Positions 27,874 through 35,500 of a stretch of DNA of 50,527 nucleotides are shown here, piece by piece; the stretch's first letter is position 1; each line of letters opens with the position of its first letter. The DNA is from Bradyrhizobium sp. CCBAU 51627 (GTDB lineage: Bacteria; Pseudomonadota; Alphaproteobacteria; Rhizobiales; Xanthobacteraceae), in contig NZ_LBJG01000001.1 of the NCBI RefSeq assembly GCF_028128765.1, positions 316-50,842 on the forward strand. The letters run 5' to 3'. The notes under the pieces were generated by a model. The model ran no database searches. It saw nothing but the letters and a program-made list of their open reading frames with translations, and was not told the DNA's origin. A program made the position numbers and the translations under genes.

Positions 27874-28128
27874 TTATCTGGCCCTCGCCGATCCGGTGGT
27901 TGCGTGGTCGAACACCGCTCTACAGGCTTCGCTCAATTCCGACTTCCTCTGCCGCAGACAGGCTTCGACGCCCGACGGATCTGGAATGTAGGAACCGCAT
28001 AGACGAAAGGCGTCGGGCGTGCAGGCCGCCCTTTGCTCCGGCGTGCCCTGATTCTCCTGAGCAGATGCTGCCGCGCCGCCAAGCGCGACTAGGACCGCTG
28101 CAAACAAAGCTTTCGTCAATCTCGTCAT
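27874..28128 (-). CDS. Small exported Cys-rich protein
   Basis: An 84-residue protein with a signal peptide (MTRLTKALFAAVLVALGGAA then ASA|QE). The mature part has the pattern ACTPDAFRLCGSYIPD, VEACLRQRKSELSEACRAVF. This cysteine-rich repeat-like motif is frequent in small Bradyrhizobium proteins, sometimes mislabelled as phosphodiesterases. Four Cys suggest two disulphides. The start at 28128 is preferred because AAAGGATC precedes it; the frame extends far upstream only as antisense. Its promoter shares the intergenic space with the operon starting at 28286. Confidence 0.65.
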   Translation of the reverse strand: MTRLTKALFAAVLVALGGAAASAQENQGTPEQRAACTPDAFRLCGSYIPDPSGVEACLRQRKSELSEACRAVFDHATTGSARAR

Positions 28129-28251
28129 CTCAGATCCTTTCTCTGTCTGAGGCATCTTGTCGGCGAGCGCGGAAGCTCGCCGTCTCGATCCTGCACACGC
28201 GCTTGTGAGGCCCTCGTCGTGTTGACACCAATGGCAGCGCGGATTTATATG

Positions 28252-28269
28252 AACTATACGGTGTATTTT
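28252..28269 (+). promoter_or_regulatory. Second candidate TetR operator, before the small-protein/patatin operon
   Basis: AACTATACGGTGTATTTT matches the operator-like site at 25912-25929 in 16 of 18 positions. It ends a few bases before the AAGGAGG ribosome site of the gene at 28286, a place where a bound repressor would block transcription. Confidence 0.65.
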
Positions 28270-28285
28270 ATTAAGGAGGCCGTGA

Positions 28286-28486
28286 ATGTCAACCCTGCTG
28301 TTCGCGTTGATGCGCGAAAATCCGTTGCCCGGGCTCGCCGCCGCGTCACTCAACGTCATTGTCGCCATGTGCCTCGTCGCCCTGAGCCTGCTCCTGGGCA
28401 TCACGATCGCGATGATCGCGTGGGCCCATTCGCTCGCCACTCGCGAGCCCGACACCGCCCGGCTGGAGCGGAGGATAGTCGCATGA
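28286..28486 (+). CDS. 66-residue membrane protein
   Basis: A small protein with one strong membrane segment (NVIVAMCLVALSLLLGITIA then MIAWAH) and a short polar tail. AAGGAGG lies before ATG 28286. It overlaps the next gene by ATGA. It is the first gene after the candidate TetR operator. Function unknown. Confidence 0.6.
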   Translation: MSTLLFALMRENPLPGLAAASLNVIVAMCLVALSLLLGITIAMIAWAHSLATREPDTARLERRIVA

Positions 28487-28638
28487 TTCCGGCCCTGCTG
28501 ATCGCTCGTGACTGCATCATCTACTGGGTCAATTTTTGGATCACACCGGTGGAATGCGTGTTCGACGTGATCGAGTCCGAGATCGCGCGCAGAGGCGTTG
28601 CGCCTGAGGAATTCGAGCGGCTGTCGGAGGTGGCGTGA
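28483..28638 (+). CDS. 51-residue protein with a hydrophobic N-terminus
   Basis: The frame MIPALLIARDCIIYWVNFWI followed by TPVECVFDVIESEIARRG and a polar end starts inside the stop of the previous gene (ATGA). Coupling and the clean composition support it as a real small protein. Function unknown. Confidence 0.5.
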   Translation: MIPALLIARDCIIYWVNFWITPVECVFDVIESEIARRGVAPEEFERLSEVA

Positions 28639-28659
28639 GATGACGACCGGTGTCCCGAC

Positions 28660-28878
28660 ATGCTGAACTTCGTCGAAGTCTTCGACGTGATGGACGTGGA
28701 TCCAACGAGTGGAGAGGCCATTTGGACCGGCCTCACCGGAACGCGAACGGCACTCCAGCGCGACGGATTCATGATCCACCCGAAAGTCGGCGCCTATTGT
28801 CCGACGGACTGGCTTGACGAGCGCGGCTATCTCGATGCCGAGCTCGCACGCCGGCATCCGCGCCCTTGGAGCATCTGA
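28660..28878 (+). CDS. 72-residue protein of unknown function
   Basis: Begins MLNFVEVFDVMDVDPTSGEA and ends with the segment DERGYLDAELARRHPRPWSI; soluble and acidic. It lies 21 bases after the previous stop in the same operon. No family recognised. A weak ribosome site lowers confidence. Confidence 0.45.
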   Translation: MLNFVEVFDVMDVDPTSGEAIWTGLTGTRTALQRDGFMIHPKVGAYCPTDWLDERGYLDAELARRHPRPWSI

Positions 28879-28918
28879 TGAAGAGACGATCTGATTTGCT
28901 CGTCGGGAGCGACCTACC

Positions 28919-29212
28919 GTGAGCCGACGATCCACCATGTTCATGCGCGCGAGCCTTTCGACCGACTCCGCCCTGCCTTTGCGCGGCTATTTCCTGTCGG
29001 TGGGTGGAGCGCTGGTCTGCCTGCTTCTGCTGGCGAACTGGGTGCTGCCCGCGCAACTGCCGCCTCGCGAGCCGGATCCTGCGCGGCCCACAATCCGCAT
29101 CCACTCCGACGTGAAGGCACCGGAGCGCGTCGTGATCGATATCAATCAGTCACTGCCGACGTCCTCCGACAACGAGATCGTCGTTGCGCACTCGCCTGCC
29201 GCGAGCGACTGA
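28919..29212 (+). CDS. Small single-pass membrane protein
   Basis: A 97-residue protein with a central membrane segment (LPLRGYFLSVGGALVCLLLL) and a periplasmic tail (IRIHSDVKAPERVVIDINQS). GTG 28919 has GGGAG upstream; ATG 28937 is an alternative. It is part of the same operon. Function unknown. Confidence 0.6.
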   Translation: MSRRSTMFMRASLSTDSALPLRGYFLSVGGALVCLLLLANWVLPAQLPPREPDPARPTIRIHSDVKAPERVVIDINQSLPTSSDNEIVVAHSPAASD

Positions 29213-29236
29213 CCAACCAGATTCGAGATTGATCCG

Positions 29237-29836
29237 ATGTCGAAACAGCATTTGTTTGCCCTGATCGTGTCGACCGCCACGCTCGCCGCCACTTGCGCCG
29301 TCGCGGACATCAGGAATTCTCCAGGGGTCGACAGTCAAACTGCGACTGCGCAAAGCGATACCGAAGAGGCTGCCATCCGCCGCGTCCTCTTGGAATTCCG
29401 TACCATACGCGTCCCGCTCAGCCGGGCGATGGCGATTGCAGAGCGCCTGCATGACGGCTCGAAGACGGCCGACATCAGCTTCGAGATCGACGGCCCGCCC
29501 ATCTACCGCGTCCGCACCATCAAAAATGAACACGTGTGGGAGAACGCGATTGATGCCAATACCGGCAGCATCACCGGCAAGGAGTTGACGTCGTCGCTGA
29601 AGGAGCTCGATCGCGACGATCTCGCCAACATTCTCGCCTTGAGGTGGATCAAGCAGGAATTGTCGGATGCCGTAGAGGTCGCCGAGAGAGCGGCGGCCGG
29701 CAGCGCGCTGGCCGGTGGCGTGATCCGACAGGACGGCAAGCTCAACTTCGTGATCGTCGTCGCCACCGGCGACCATTTGAAGGAAGTGATGCTCGAGCCG
29801 CCCAAGGTCGGAAGGCGGAACGCCGGTCATCATTAA
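29237..29836 (+). CDS. Exported PepSY-domain protein
   Basis: A 199-residue protein with a signal peptide (MSKQHLFALIVSTATLAATC then AVA|DI). The region VPLSRAMAIAERLHDGSKTA, then DISFEIDGPPIYRVRTIKNE and VWENAIDANTGSITG is a PepSY domain, a fold that inhibits or modulates peptidases or senses in the periplasm. A weaker second copy may follow. It sits between small membrane proteins and the patatin gene, so an envelope role is likely. Confidence 0.7.
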   Translation: MSKQHLFALIVSTATLAATCAVADIRNSPGVDSQTATAQSDTEEAAIRRVLLEFRTIRVPLSRAMAIAERLHDGSKTADISFEIDGPPIYRVRTIKNEHVWENAIDANTGSITGKELTSSLKELDRDDLANILALRWIKQELSDAVEVAERAAAGSALAGGVIRQDGKLNFVIVVATGDHLKEVMLEPPKVGRRNAGHH

Positions 29837-29875
29837 CGCGCGCCTTCCAATCACCGATCACAGAGCACACTGCCT

Positions 29876-31048
29876 ATGAACTTCCAGCCTCGATCACAAC
29901 TCTCGTCCGCACAACGACAACTGCCCTTCGATTGCATCGCCCTGCTGCTGCAAGGCGGCGGCGCGCTCGGCGCCTATCAGGCCGGCGTCTATGAGGCGCT
30001 GGCCGAAGCCAGCATTCATCCCGACTGGGTCGCCGGCATTTCGATCGGGGCCATCAACGCCGCCATCATCGCCGGCAACCCGCCCGAATCCCGTGTCGAT
30101 CGCCTCCGCGATTTCTGGACTCAGGTCACCTCGACGGCGCCATGGGATTGGTCCGGCACCCCCTTCCTCGAATGGACGCAGAGCGACAACACGCGCAACC
30201 TCATCAACCAGATCAGCGCCGGCTTGGCCGCGACGTGCGGTGCAGCCGGATTCTTCGCCGCCCGCCCCGTCCTGCCCTGGTTGCAGCCCGGCGGCGCCAG
30301 CGATGCGACCAGCATCTACGACACGCGCGCGCTCAAGACCACGCTGGAGCGCCTGGTCGACTTCGATCGCCTCAACGCCGGGCTGACGCGCTTCAGCGCC
30401 GGCGCCGTCAATGTCCGAACCGGGAATTTCGTTTATTTCGACAACACGACCCACGCCATCCAGCCGGAGCACATCATGGCCAGCGGCGCGCTGCCGCCGG
30501 GCTTTCCAGCCGTTGAGATCGAGGGCGAGCATTATTGGGACGGCGGCCTCGTCTCCAACACGCCGCTGCAATGGGTAATCGAATCGGACGCGCCGCAGGA
30601 CATGCTCGCGTTCCAGGTCGACCTCTGGAGTGCGCGCGGTCAACTGCCTCGCAACATGGCTGAAGTGGTCACGCGGCACAAGGAGATCCAGTATTCCAGC
30701 CGCACCCGCGCCAGCACCGACCAGTTCAAGCGGGTGCAGCGGCTGCGACGCGCGCTCACGGATCTGCTCGGCAGGCTGCCCGACGATCTCAGCGAGCACG
30801 AGGACGTAAAGCTGCTCAGCACGGCGGTCTCGCGGAACGTCTACAATCTCGTCCACCTGATCTATCGCGCGCGCAATCACGAGGGCCACTCCAAGGACTA
30901 CGAGTTCTCGCGGCTATCGATGCAGGATCATTGGCGCGCCGGCTATCACGATGCGCTGCGCACCCTGCGTCATCCCGAGGTGCTCGCCCGACCCTCCAGT
31001 CCCGACGGGGTCTTCACCTTCGATCTCGAACACGATGGCCGCGAGTAG
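29876..31048 (+). CDS. Patatin-like phospholipase
   Basis: A 390-residue protein. It has the oxyanion loop GGGALGAYQAG, the nucleophile motif GISIG (Ser-Asp dyad) and DGG (YWDGGLVSNTPL), all in correct order. The C-terminal ~100 residues, with YRARNHEGHSKDYEFSRLSM, fit a DUF3734-type extension seen in rhizobial patatins. It should hydrolyse acyl esters, probably of phospholipids, in the cytoplasm or at the membrane. It is followed 30 bases later by acetoacetate decarboxylase, a neighbourhood known from polyhydroxybutyrate/ketone-body gene clusters. Confidence 0.9.
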   Translation: MNFQPRSQLSSAQRQLPFDCIALLLQGGGALGAYQAGVYEALAEASIHPDWVAGISIGAINAAIIAGNPPESRVDRLRDFWTQVTSTAPWDWSGTPFLEWTQSDNTRNLINQISAGLAATCGAAGFFAARPVLPWLQPGGASDATSIYDTRALKTTLERLVDFDRLNAGLTRFSAGAVNVRTGNFVYFDNTTHAIQPEHIMASGALPPGFPAVEIEGEHYWDGGLVSNTPLQWVIESDAPQDMLAFQVDLWSARGQLPRNMAEVVTRHKEIQYSSRTRASTDQFKRVQRLRRALTDLLGRLPDDLSEHEDVKLLSTAVSRNVYNLVHLIYRARNHEGHSKDYEFSRLSMQDHWRAGYHDALRTLRHPEVLARPSSPDGVFTFDLEHDGRE

Positions 31049-31078
31049 CCGCAACTTCATCATCTGGAGAGAACGCAA

Positions 31079-31870
31079 ATGCGCGAGACTGACGTGAAAC
31101 GACGCGCTTTCGCCATGCCACTGACCAACCCGGCGTATCCGCCCGGGCCGTACCGCTTCGTCGACCGCGAATATCTGATCATCACCTATCGCACCGATCC
31201 GGCCAGGCTGCGCGCCGTGGTGCCGGAGCCGCTGGAGGTCGACGAGCGGGAGGCGCTGGTCAAATACGAGTTCATCCGCATGCCGGACTCCAACGGCTTT
31301 GGCGACTATACGGAAAGCGGACAGGTCATTCCCGTGTCGTTCCGCGGCCGCAAAGGCGGCTACACCCACTGCATGTTCCTCAACGACGAAGGGCCAATTG
31401 CGGGCGGACGCGAGCTCTGGGGCTTTCCGAAGAAGCTCGCGCAGCCGACGCTGCGAACCGAGATCGATACGCTGATCGGCACGCTGGACTATGGCCCGCT
31501 TCGGGTCGCCACAGGGACGATGGGCTACAAGCACCGCGAGGCCGACCTGGCGAAGGTCAAGGCTGCTCTCAACGAGCCGAACTTCCTCCTCAAGATCATC
31601 CCGCACGTCGACAGCAGCCCACGGATCTGCGAGCTCGTGCAATACCGGCTCGAGGACATCGTGCTGAAAGGCGCCTGGAACGGGCCGGCGGCGCTTGCCC
31701 TGACGCGACACGCCCTGGCACCGGTCGCCGAACTGCCGGTGCTGGAGATCGTCTCCGCCGTTCACATCCGCGCCGACCTCACGCTCGGGCTGGGCACGGT
31801 AGTGCATGACTATCTGCAGCAGCCGGCGCGCGGCTCGATTCAAGCGCGTGACAGAGCTCTGGTCTTCTAA
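31079..31870 (+). CDS. adc: Acetoacetate decarboxylase
   Basis: A 263-residue enzyme converting acetoacetate to acetone and CO2. The catalytic region [15 protein letters not shown] contains the Lys that forms a Schiff base, with the ExWGFPK signature intact. Length is normal for the family. GGAGAG precedes ATG 31079. It follows the patatin gene and precedes a broken dehydrogenase that in related clusters is 3-hydroxybutyrate dehydrogenase, which makes acetoacetate. Activity on other beta-keto acids is possible. Confidence 0.88.
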   Translation: MRETDVKRRAFAMPLTNPAYPPGPYRFVDREYLIITYRTDPARLRAVVPEPLEVDEREALVKYEFIRMPDSNGFGDYTESGQVIPVSFRGRKGGYTHCMFLNDEGPIAGGRELWGFPKKLAQPTLRTEIDTLIGTLDYGPLRVATGTMGYKHREADLAKVKAALNEPNFLLKIIPHVDSSPRICELVQYRLEDIVLKGAWNGPAALALTRHALAPVAELPVLEIVSAVHIRADLTLGLGTVVHDYLQQPARGSIQARDRALVF

Positions 31871-31936
31871 CTTCAATTGCGCGTCGCATCCGATGCGAAG
31901 CGCAGATCCAATTCGCGTGTTACGAGGAAGTCTTCG

Positions 31937-32227
31937 ATGGGAATTCTGAACGGCAAGACCGCTGTCGTCACCGGCTCGACCAGCGGCACTGGCCTCGCCT
32001 GTGCAAGGGCACCAAGCAACCGTTTCCAGCTCGACCTCGCGGAAGACAACGGCTTGGCCAATGCCCTGCGCATTCGCGATGAGCTCTTCAGCTCGGATGT
32101 GCTGCCGGCCGATGCCAAGTTGATGGCTCCGAGCGATTTCTATGCGGCGACGGCTTTGAGACCATCGCGCACTCGGCCAACCGCCGGGGCTGAAAGGGCA
32201 AGGCGTTTTCCCTATCTCGCGGCCTGA
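31937..32227 (+). pseudogene. Truncated short-chain dehydrogenase, probably former 3-hydroxybutyrate dehydrogenase
   Basis: The 5' end is intact: GAGGAAG before ATG 31937 and MGILNGKTAVVTGSTSGTGL then ACARA, the Rossmann TGxxxGxG start of 3-hydroxybutyrate dehydrogenases. After residue ~27 the sequence loses all family features (no NNAG, no YxxxK) and ends at 32227, about 160 residues too short. A large deletion joined the gene start to unrelated DNA. Its place after adc supports bdhA as ancestor. Confidence 0.65.
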
Positions 32228-32324
32228 GGGACGCGTCAGCCGACGACGGGGCAGTTGACTCAAGTCAACACGAGCAAAGCCGAGCCAGGAGATCATCCAA
32301 TTCGAACAGTCAATGGAGACGGTC

Positions 32325-32933
32325 ATGTCAGAGCAGAGCAGCGTGCATTTTTACCTGAATTGGGCCAAGGAGCGCATCGACGAGATGGATGCCGCGCTCG
32401 CCTCGTTCGAAGTCAAGGCCGACGAGGCTAAGGCCGAATCCAAGGTCAAGGCCGAGCAGATCATCACCGATCTGAAGAAGCGGCGCGACGAATTCCAGGT
32501 GCAGCTCAAGGCACAAGCCGAAGCCGGCGAAGCGGCTTGGGCACGGGGCAAAACAGAGCTCGAGAAGCAGTGGAACGCCTTCGAGGCGCAGATGAAGGTC
32601 TATTTCGAAGGCGCCGGCAAGCAGCTCGAGCAGCAGCAGGCCACCTTCAAGGACATTGCCGCAGCGCAGGCAAAGGCTTGCCGCGAGGCCGCCGACAAGT
32701 TCCGTGAGGCGGCCGGCAAGGTGGCGGCAGCACATTCCGGAGACTTCGACGCCGCGCTCAGACAAATGAAGTCTGATGCGTCAGAGGCGGAAGCGCGTCT
32801 GCATAAGCTGAAGCAGACTGGCAGCGAGTCCTGGTCTGTGCTGAGCGCAGCGCTCGCGGAATCCCGCAAGGCGTTCGATCAGGCCAACCAGGCAGCCTGG
32901 AATGCGCTGAAGGGCTCCGGCTCGAACAGTTGA
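32325..32933 (+). CDS. Alpha-helical, Ala/Lys/Glu-rich protein (phasin-like composition)
   Basis: A 202-residue protein without signal or membrane segment, almost wholly predicted helix and coiled coil (KVKAEQIITDLKKRRDEFQV, KQWNAFEAQMKVYFEGAGKQ). Amphipathic composition resembles phasins or apolipoprotein-like granule proteins. With adc and the former dehydrogenase just upstream, a link to polyhydroxybutyrate granules is plausible, but the phasin family signature is not clear. ATG 32325 with GGAGACGG upstream is chosen over an ATG four codons earlier. Confidence 0.6.
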   Translation: MSEQSSVHFYLNWAKERIDEMDAALASFEVKADEAKAESKVKAEQIITDLKKRRDEFQVQLKAQAEAGEAAWARGKTELEKQWNAFEAQMKVYFEGAGKQLEQQQATFKDIAAAQAKACREAADKFREAAGKVAAAHSGDFDAALRQMKSDASEAEARLHKLKQTGSESWSVLSAALAESRKAFDQANQAAWNALKGSGSNS

Positions 32934-33012
32934 AGGCCGCTCAGCATGTGCCTGTGCGATTTCGAGACGGAAAGGGTCGCACGAGACGCGACTTGTTGTG
33001 CCGCCCGAAATG

Positions 33013-33029
33013 AAAAAGCCCTTGCGGGC
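33013..33029 (-). terminator. Intrinsic terminator of the former tRNA-Lys gene
   Basis: On the minus strand GCCC-GCAA-GGGC is followed by TTTTT, a short stem with a GNRA loop, 14 bases past the CCA end of the tRNA fragment. It is the expected end of the original tRNA transcript. Confidence 0.7.
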
Positions 33030-33043
33030 CAATCTCTTAAGGA

Positions 33044-33097
33044 TGGTGGGCGCACCAGGGCTCGAACCTGGGACCCGCTGATTAAGAGACAGCTGCT
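33044..33097 (-). repeat. Displaced 3' part of tRNA-Lys(CTT): candidate island attachment site
   Basis: On the minus strand the 54 bases run from AGCAGCTGTCTCTTAATC (D-arm edge, anticodon stem and CTT anticodon loop) through the T-arm to CGCCCACCA. The 5' acceptor, D-loop and most of the D-arm are missing; sequence to the right is unrelated and AT-richer. This is the classic trace of an element that integrated into the tRNA gene and brought its own 3' half. The intact gene would lie at the right end of the island, outside this window. Confidence 0.75.
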
Positions 33098-33377
33098 AGC
33101 TCAGAACAATCAATCACTTAGTGATCGCACCACCGCGCTTATCCGACCAAAAATGGGCATTCGTCGCATGATCATAGTGTTTGCACAACTAAGCCCTAGT
33201 GGTCGGAGCGATAAAAGACGGCTCATATGATTGGCAGGGGTTTTCAGATGAAGAAGCTACTGGGCTAAGCAAGAAGGGACAACGCAAGCGCGATGGCTAG
33301 GATCCCGGAAGTGATGGTGTGGGCGGTTTGGGCCCGCACATCCGCGCGCGGCGCTTGACGGAATCAACCATAGATCC

Positions 33378-33797
33378 TCACCATCCGGGACAGGGCCACG
33401 CCTTCTTGAGGGCGTCGGGGAACATGATCGCCGGCAGGCCGTCCCGTTTGGACGGATTCTCCTTAAGGTAGGTGCAGAACACGTCCGTCACCTGCTCGAG
33501 CGTGGCGCGGTCGGGCTTGCAGTAGCCGACCACCCGGTTGAGTGCGAAGTCGATCTCGACGTCGTTGTTTGTCGAGTCCTTGCCGAAGTGCCGTCCGGAA
33601 TCGATCACCGCCGCGGCGTGGGCGGCTGAGTCGTACAGGCCGGCCACGTAGCTAAAGGCTGCGCGCCGGTCGTTCCGGCACCAGTCGTAGATGTCGTTGC
33701 CGGAAAAGAATGCCGTCGGAGGCACCTCGGCCGCGCCAGCCGCGGTCCCGCCCAAGCCGAGCACCAACGCGATCAAGCTCGCTCGGATCCCGCCCAT
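33378..33797 (-). CDS. Rap1a/Tai-like exported protein
   Basis: A 139-residue protein with a signal peptide (MGGIRASLIALVLGLGGTAA then GAA). Motifs NDIYDWCRNDRRAAFSYVAG, GYCKPDRATLEQVTDVFCTY and a C-terminal ALKKAWPCPGW fit the Rap1a/Tai family, first known as immunity proteins to type VI effectors but widespread as small periplasmic proteins. No effector gene is visible next to it. ATG 33797 with GGGGAGAG upstream is chosen. It is divergent from the next small exported gene. Confidence 0.65.
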   Translation of the reverse strand: MGGIRASLIALVLGLGGTAAGAAEVPPTAFFSGNDIYDWCRNDRRAAFSYVAGLYDSAAHAAAVIDSGRHFGKDSTNNDVEIDFALNRVVGYCKPDRATLEQVTDVFCTYLKENPSKRDGLPAIMFPDALKKAWPCPGW

Positions 33798-33857
33798 TAC
33801 TCTCCCCAAAGTTGCGGCTATAATGGTCGGAACCGGGGTCGGAATCGAGGGGGCCGA

Positions 33858-34070
33858 GTGAGGAAAACCGTGTTTTTGGCGGCTGCCGCCCTGGCTTGCG
33901 CGGATTCTGCGCTGGCCAACGCCTTCGACGACTGCGTGCTCGACAAGATGGCCGGCGTCACCTCCGACGCGGCCGCAAAGGCGATCGAGGAAGCCTGCCT
34001 CCGCAAGAGCTCGGTGGTAATCGACGAGGGCGATCTGAGCGGTCTCCGCATCGTCGGCGGTGGCGGCTAG
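33858..34070 (+). CDS. 70-residue exported protein
   Basis: GTG start at 33858 with GAGGGGGC upstream. A signal peptide (MRKTVFLAAAALACADSALA) precedes NAFDDCVLDKMAGVTSDAAA, then KAIEEACLRKS, with two Cys spaced for a disulphide. Small proteins of this type occur in Bradyrhizobium; function unknown. Confidence 0.55.
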   Translation: MRKTVFLAAAALACADSALANAFDDCVLDKMAGVTSDAAAKAIEEACLRKSSVVIDEGDLSGLRIVGGGG

Positions 34071-34447
34071 GCAGCGAGGCGAAAACCTCGGTTACTTCGA
34101 AATGCGTGTAAAACCCAAGAAGGCCGGGCTCGATGCACCGGGCTATTTCATTTTTGGCGATGTCGGGATTCCAACTGCGCGGGAGCATGGGCGGATGTCA
34201 GGTGTGAGCCGATGACCGGCAGCGATGAAGCAAGCCAAATTAGAACAATAAGGGAACGATCTCAACCGTTGGGTGCAGCTTCTAGCTCAGCAAGCCTCAA
34301 TCTACGCCGACCAACACTGAATAGTTCCAATAAGATATTCCTTATCGTACCGATCTCATTCTATAAGGAATAACCTATTATCATCCATAATTCTAATAAG
34401 ATATATCTTATATCTTTAGCAACTAACTATATGCTGTATCTTATCGC
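34071..34447. promoter_or_regulatory. AT-rich control region before the HTH/Fic pair with palindromic operators
   Basis: From about 34270 the DNA is strikingly AT-rich for this genome. It contains ATAAGATATTCCTTAT (34330-34345) and the perfect 16-bp palindrome ATAAGATATATCTTAT (34396-34411), with further half-sites (ATAAGGAATA near 34363; TATCTTAT near 34437). These look like binding sites for the HTH protein encoded next, which would then repress its own operon. The left part (34071-34270) holds nothing I can identify. Confidence 0.65.
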
Positions 34448-34900
34448 ATGAAAGACGCCATCCGCCATCTCGACAGCCGCTTTGCCACGCTCCGAGCGCT
34501 CTCGCACGCCCAGCGCCCTCCCAAGGGCTGGATTCGCGCGATCCGCGACGCACTCGGCATGACCACCGCCCAATATGCCAAGAGACTGGGAGTATCGCAG
34601 CCCCGCATCGTGGAACTTGAAAAATCCGAGCAAGGCGGCAGTGTAACCCTCAATACGCTTCAACGCGCGGCTGAGGCCCTCGGCTGCCGGTTGGTCTATG
34701 TGCTTGTACCCGAGCGCCCCCTCGCAGAGGTTGTAACCAAACGAGCTGCCGAGATTGCTGAGCGGCAATCACGAGCTATCGAGCAGACGATGCGGCTTGA
34801 GGACCAAGCCGTGGATGACAATCAGGCTGCCCGCGCGCTTCGAGAGCAAGCGATCGAGGATTTATTGAAGCGCCCCGCGCGTCTCTGGGATGACGAATGA
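34448..34900 (+). CDS. Mobile mystery protein A, HTH antitoxin-like regulator
   Basis: A 150-residue protein. The middle is an XRE-type helix-turn-helix: GWIRAIRDALGMTTAQYAKR, LGVSQPRIVELEKSE, then TLNTLQRAAEALGCRLVYVL, ending in a charged helical tail (ALREQAIEDLLKRPARLWDD). This matches the mobile mystery protein A family that is almost always paired with a Fic-domain mobile mystery protein B. It overlaps that gene by ATGA. No ribosome site is seen, so the mRNA may be nearly leaderless. Expected to repress its promoter at the upstream palindromes and to counter the Fic protein. Confidence 0.85.
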   Translation: MKDAIRHLDSRFATLRALSHAQRPPKGWIRAIRDALGMTTAQYAKRLGVSQPRIVELEKSEQGGSVTLNTLQRAAEALGCRLVYVLVPERPLAEVVTKRAAEIAERQSRAIEQTMRLEDQAVDDNQAARALREQAIEDLLKRPARLWDDE

Positions 34901-35487
34901 CTGATACTGATCTGCGCGCCGCCGACGATCACGCGACACCGCTGACGCCCCAGGAGCGCGAAGATCTTATCCCAACGCACATTACCTTGCGCAGCGAGTT
35001 GAACGAACTCGAGCAGCAGAACATCGCGACGGCAAACCGTTGGGCATTCGGCCGTCGGAAAGTTGCGACGCGAGAAAGTTTTCTCAAGAGCCTTCACCGG
35101 CGCATGTTCGAACGTGTCTGGCGCTGGGCTGGAAAATTCCGAACGACGGAGCGCAATCTCAGCGTCGCGCCGCATCTGATCGAAGTTTCACTGCATCAGG
35201 TACTCGACGACGCAAGGTATTGGGTCGAGAACAACACCTATCCACCGGACGAACTTGCCGTTCGCTTCCATCACCGCCTCGTATCCGTACACCCGTTTCC
35301 AAACGGAAACGGCCGCTGGTCACGATTGGCTGCTGATGTATTAGTCGTGCAGCTTGGCGGCCGGCGCTTTACATGGGGCGGCGCAGACTTGCAGACAGCC
35401 GGCACTGCGCGCACGGCCTACATTGCAGCGCTTCAGGCTGCCGACAACCATGATCTCGGGCCACTCATCGCCTTCGCACGATCATGA
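34897..35487 (+). CDS. Mobile mystery protein B, Fic-domain protein
   Basis: A 196-residue Fic protein. The catalytic motif HPFPNGNGRWSR (132-143) has the key His, the GNGR loop and final Arg. The usual acidic residue of HxFx(D/E)GNGR is Asn, as is common in this subfamily. Fic enzymes mostly transfer AMP to target proteins and often act as toxins. Translation is coupled to the HTH partner. The stop is only 13 bases from the convergent HEPN-like gene. The pair is typical mobile-island cargo. Confidence 0.88.
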   Translation: MTDTDLRAADDHATPLTPQEREDLIPTHITLRSELNELEQQNIATANRWAFGRRKVATRESFLKSLHRRMFERVWRWAGKFRTTERNLSVAPHLIEVSLHQVLDDARYWVENNTYPPDELAVRFHHRLVSVHPFPNGNGRWSRLAADVLVVQLGGRRFTWGGADLQTAGTARTAYIAALQAADNHDLGPLIAFARS

Positions 35488-35500
35488 ACCGGTCAAATCA

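Noticed and set aside
27874..28944. 356-codon minus frame as one long protein
   Set aside because: Only the last 84 codons carry a signal peptide, ribosome site and Cys pattern; the upstream part is antisense to the small-protein operon.
30914..32326. Minus-strand 470-codon frame
   Set aside because: It is antisense to patatin and acetoacetate decarboxylase, both with clear active sites; no family signature in the antisense translation.
33044..33130. Intact tRNA gene
   Set aside because: The 5' acceptor strand and D-loop are missing; upstream sequence cannot pair with the 3' acceptor, so only a 3' fragment is present.
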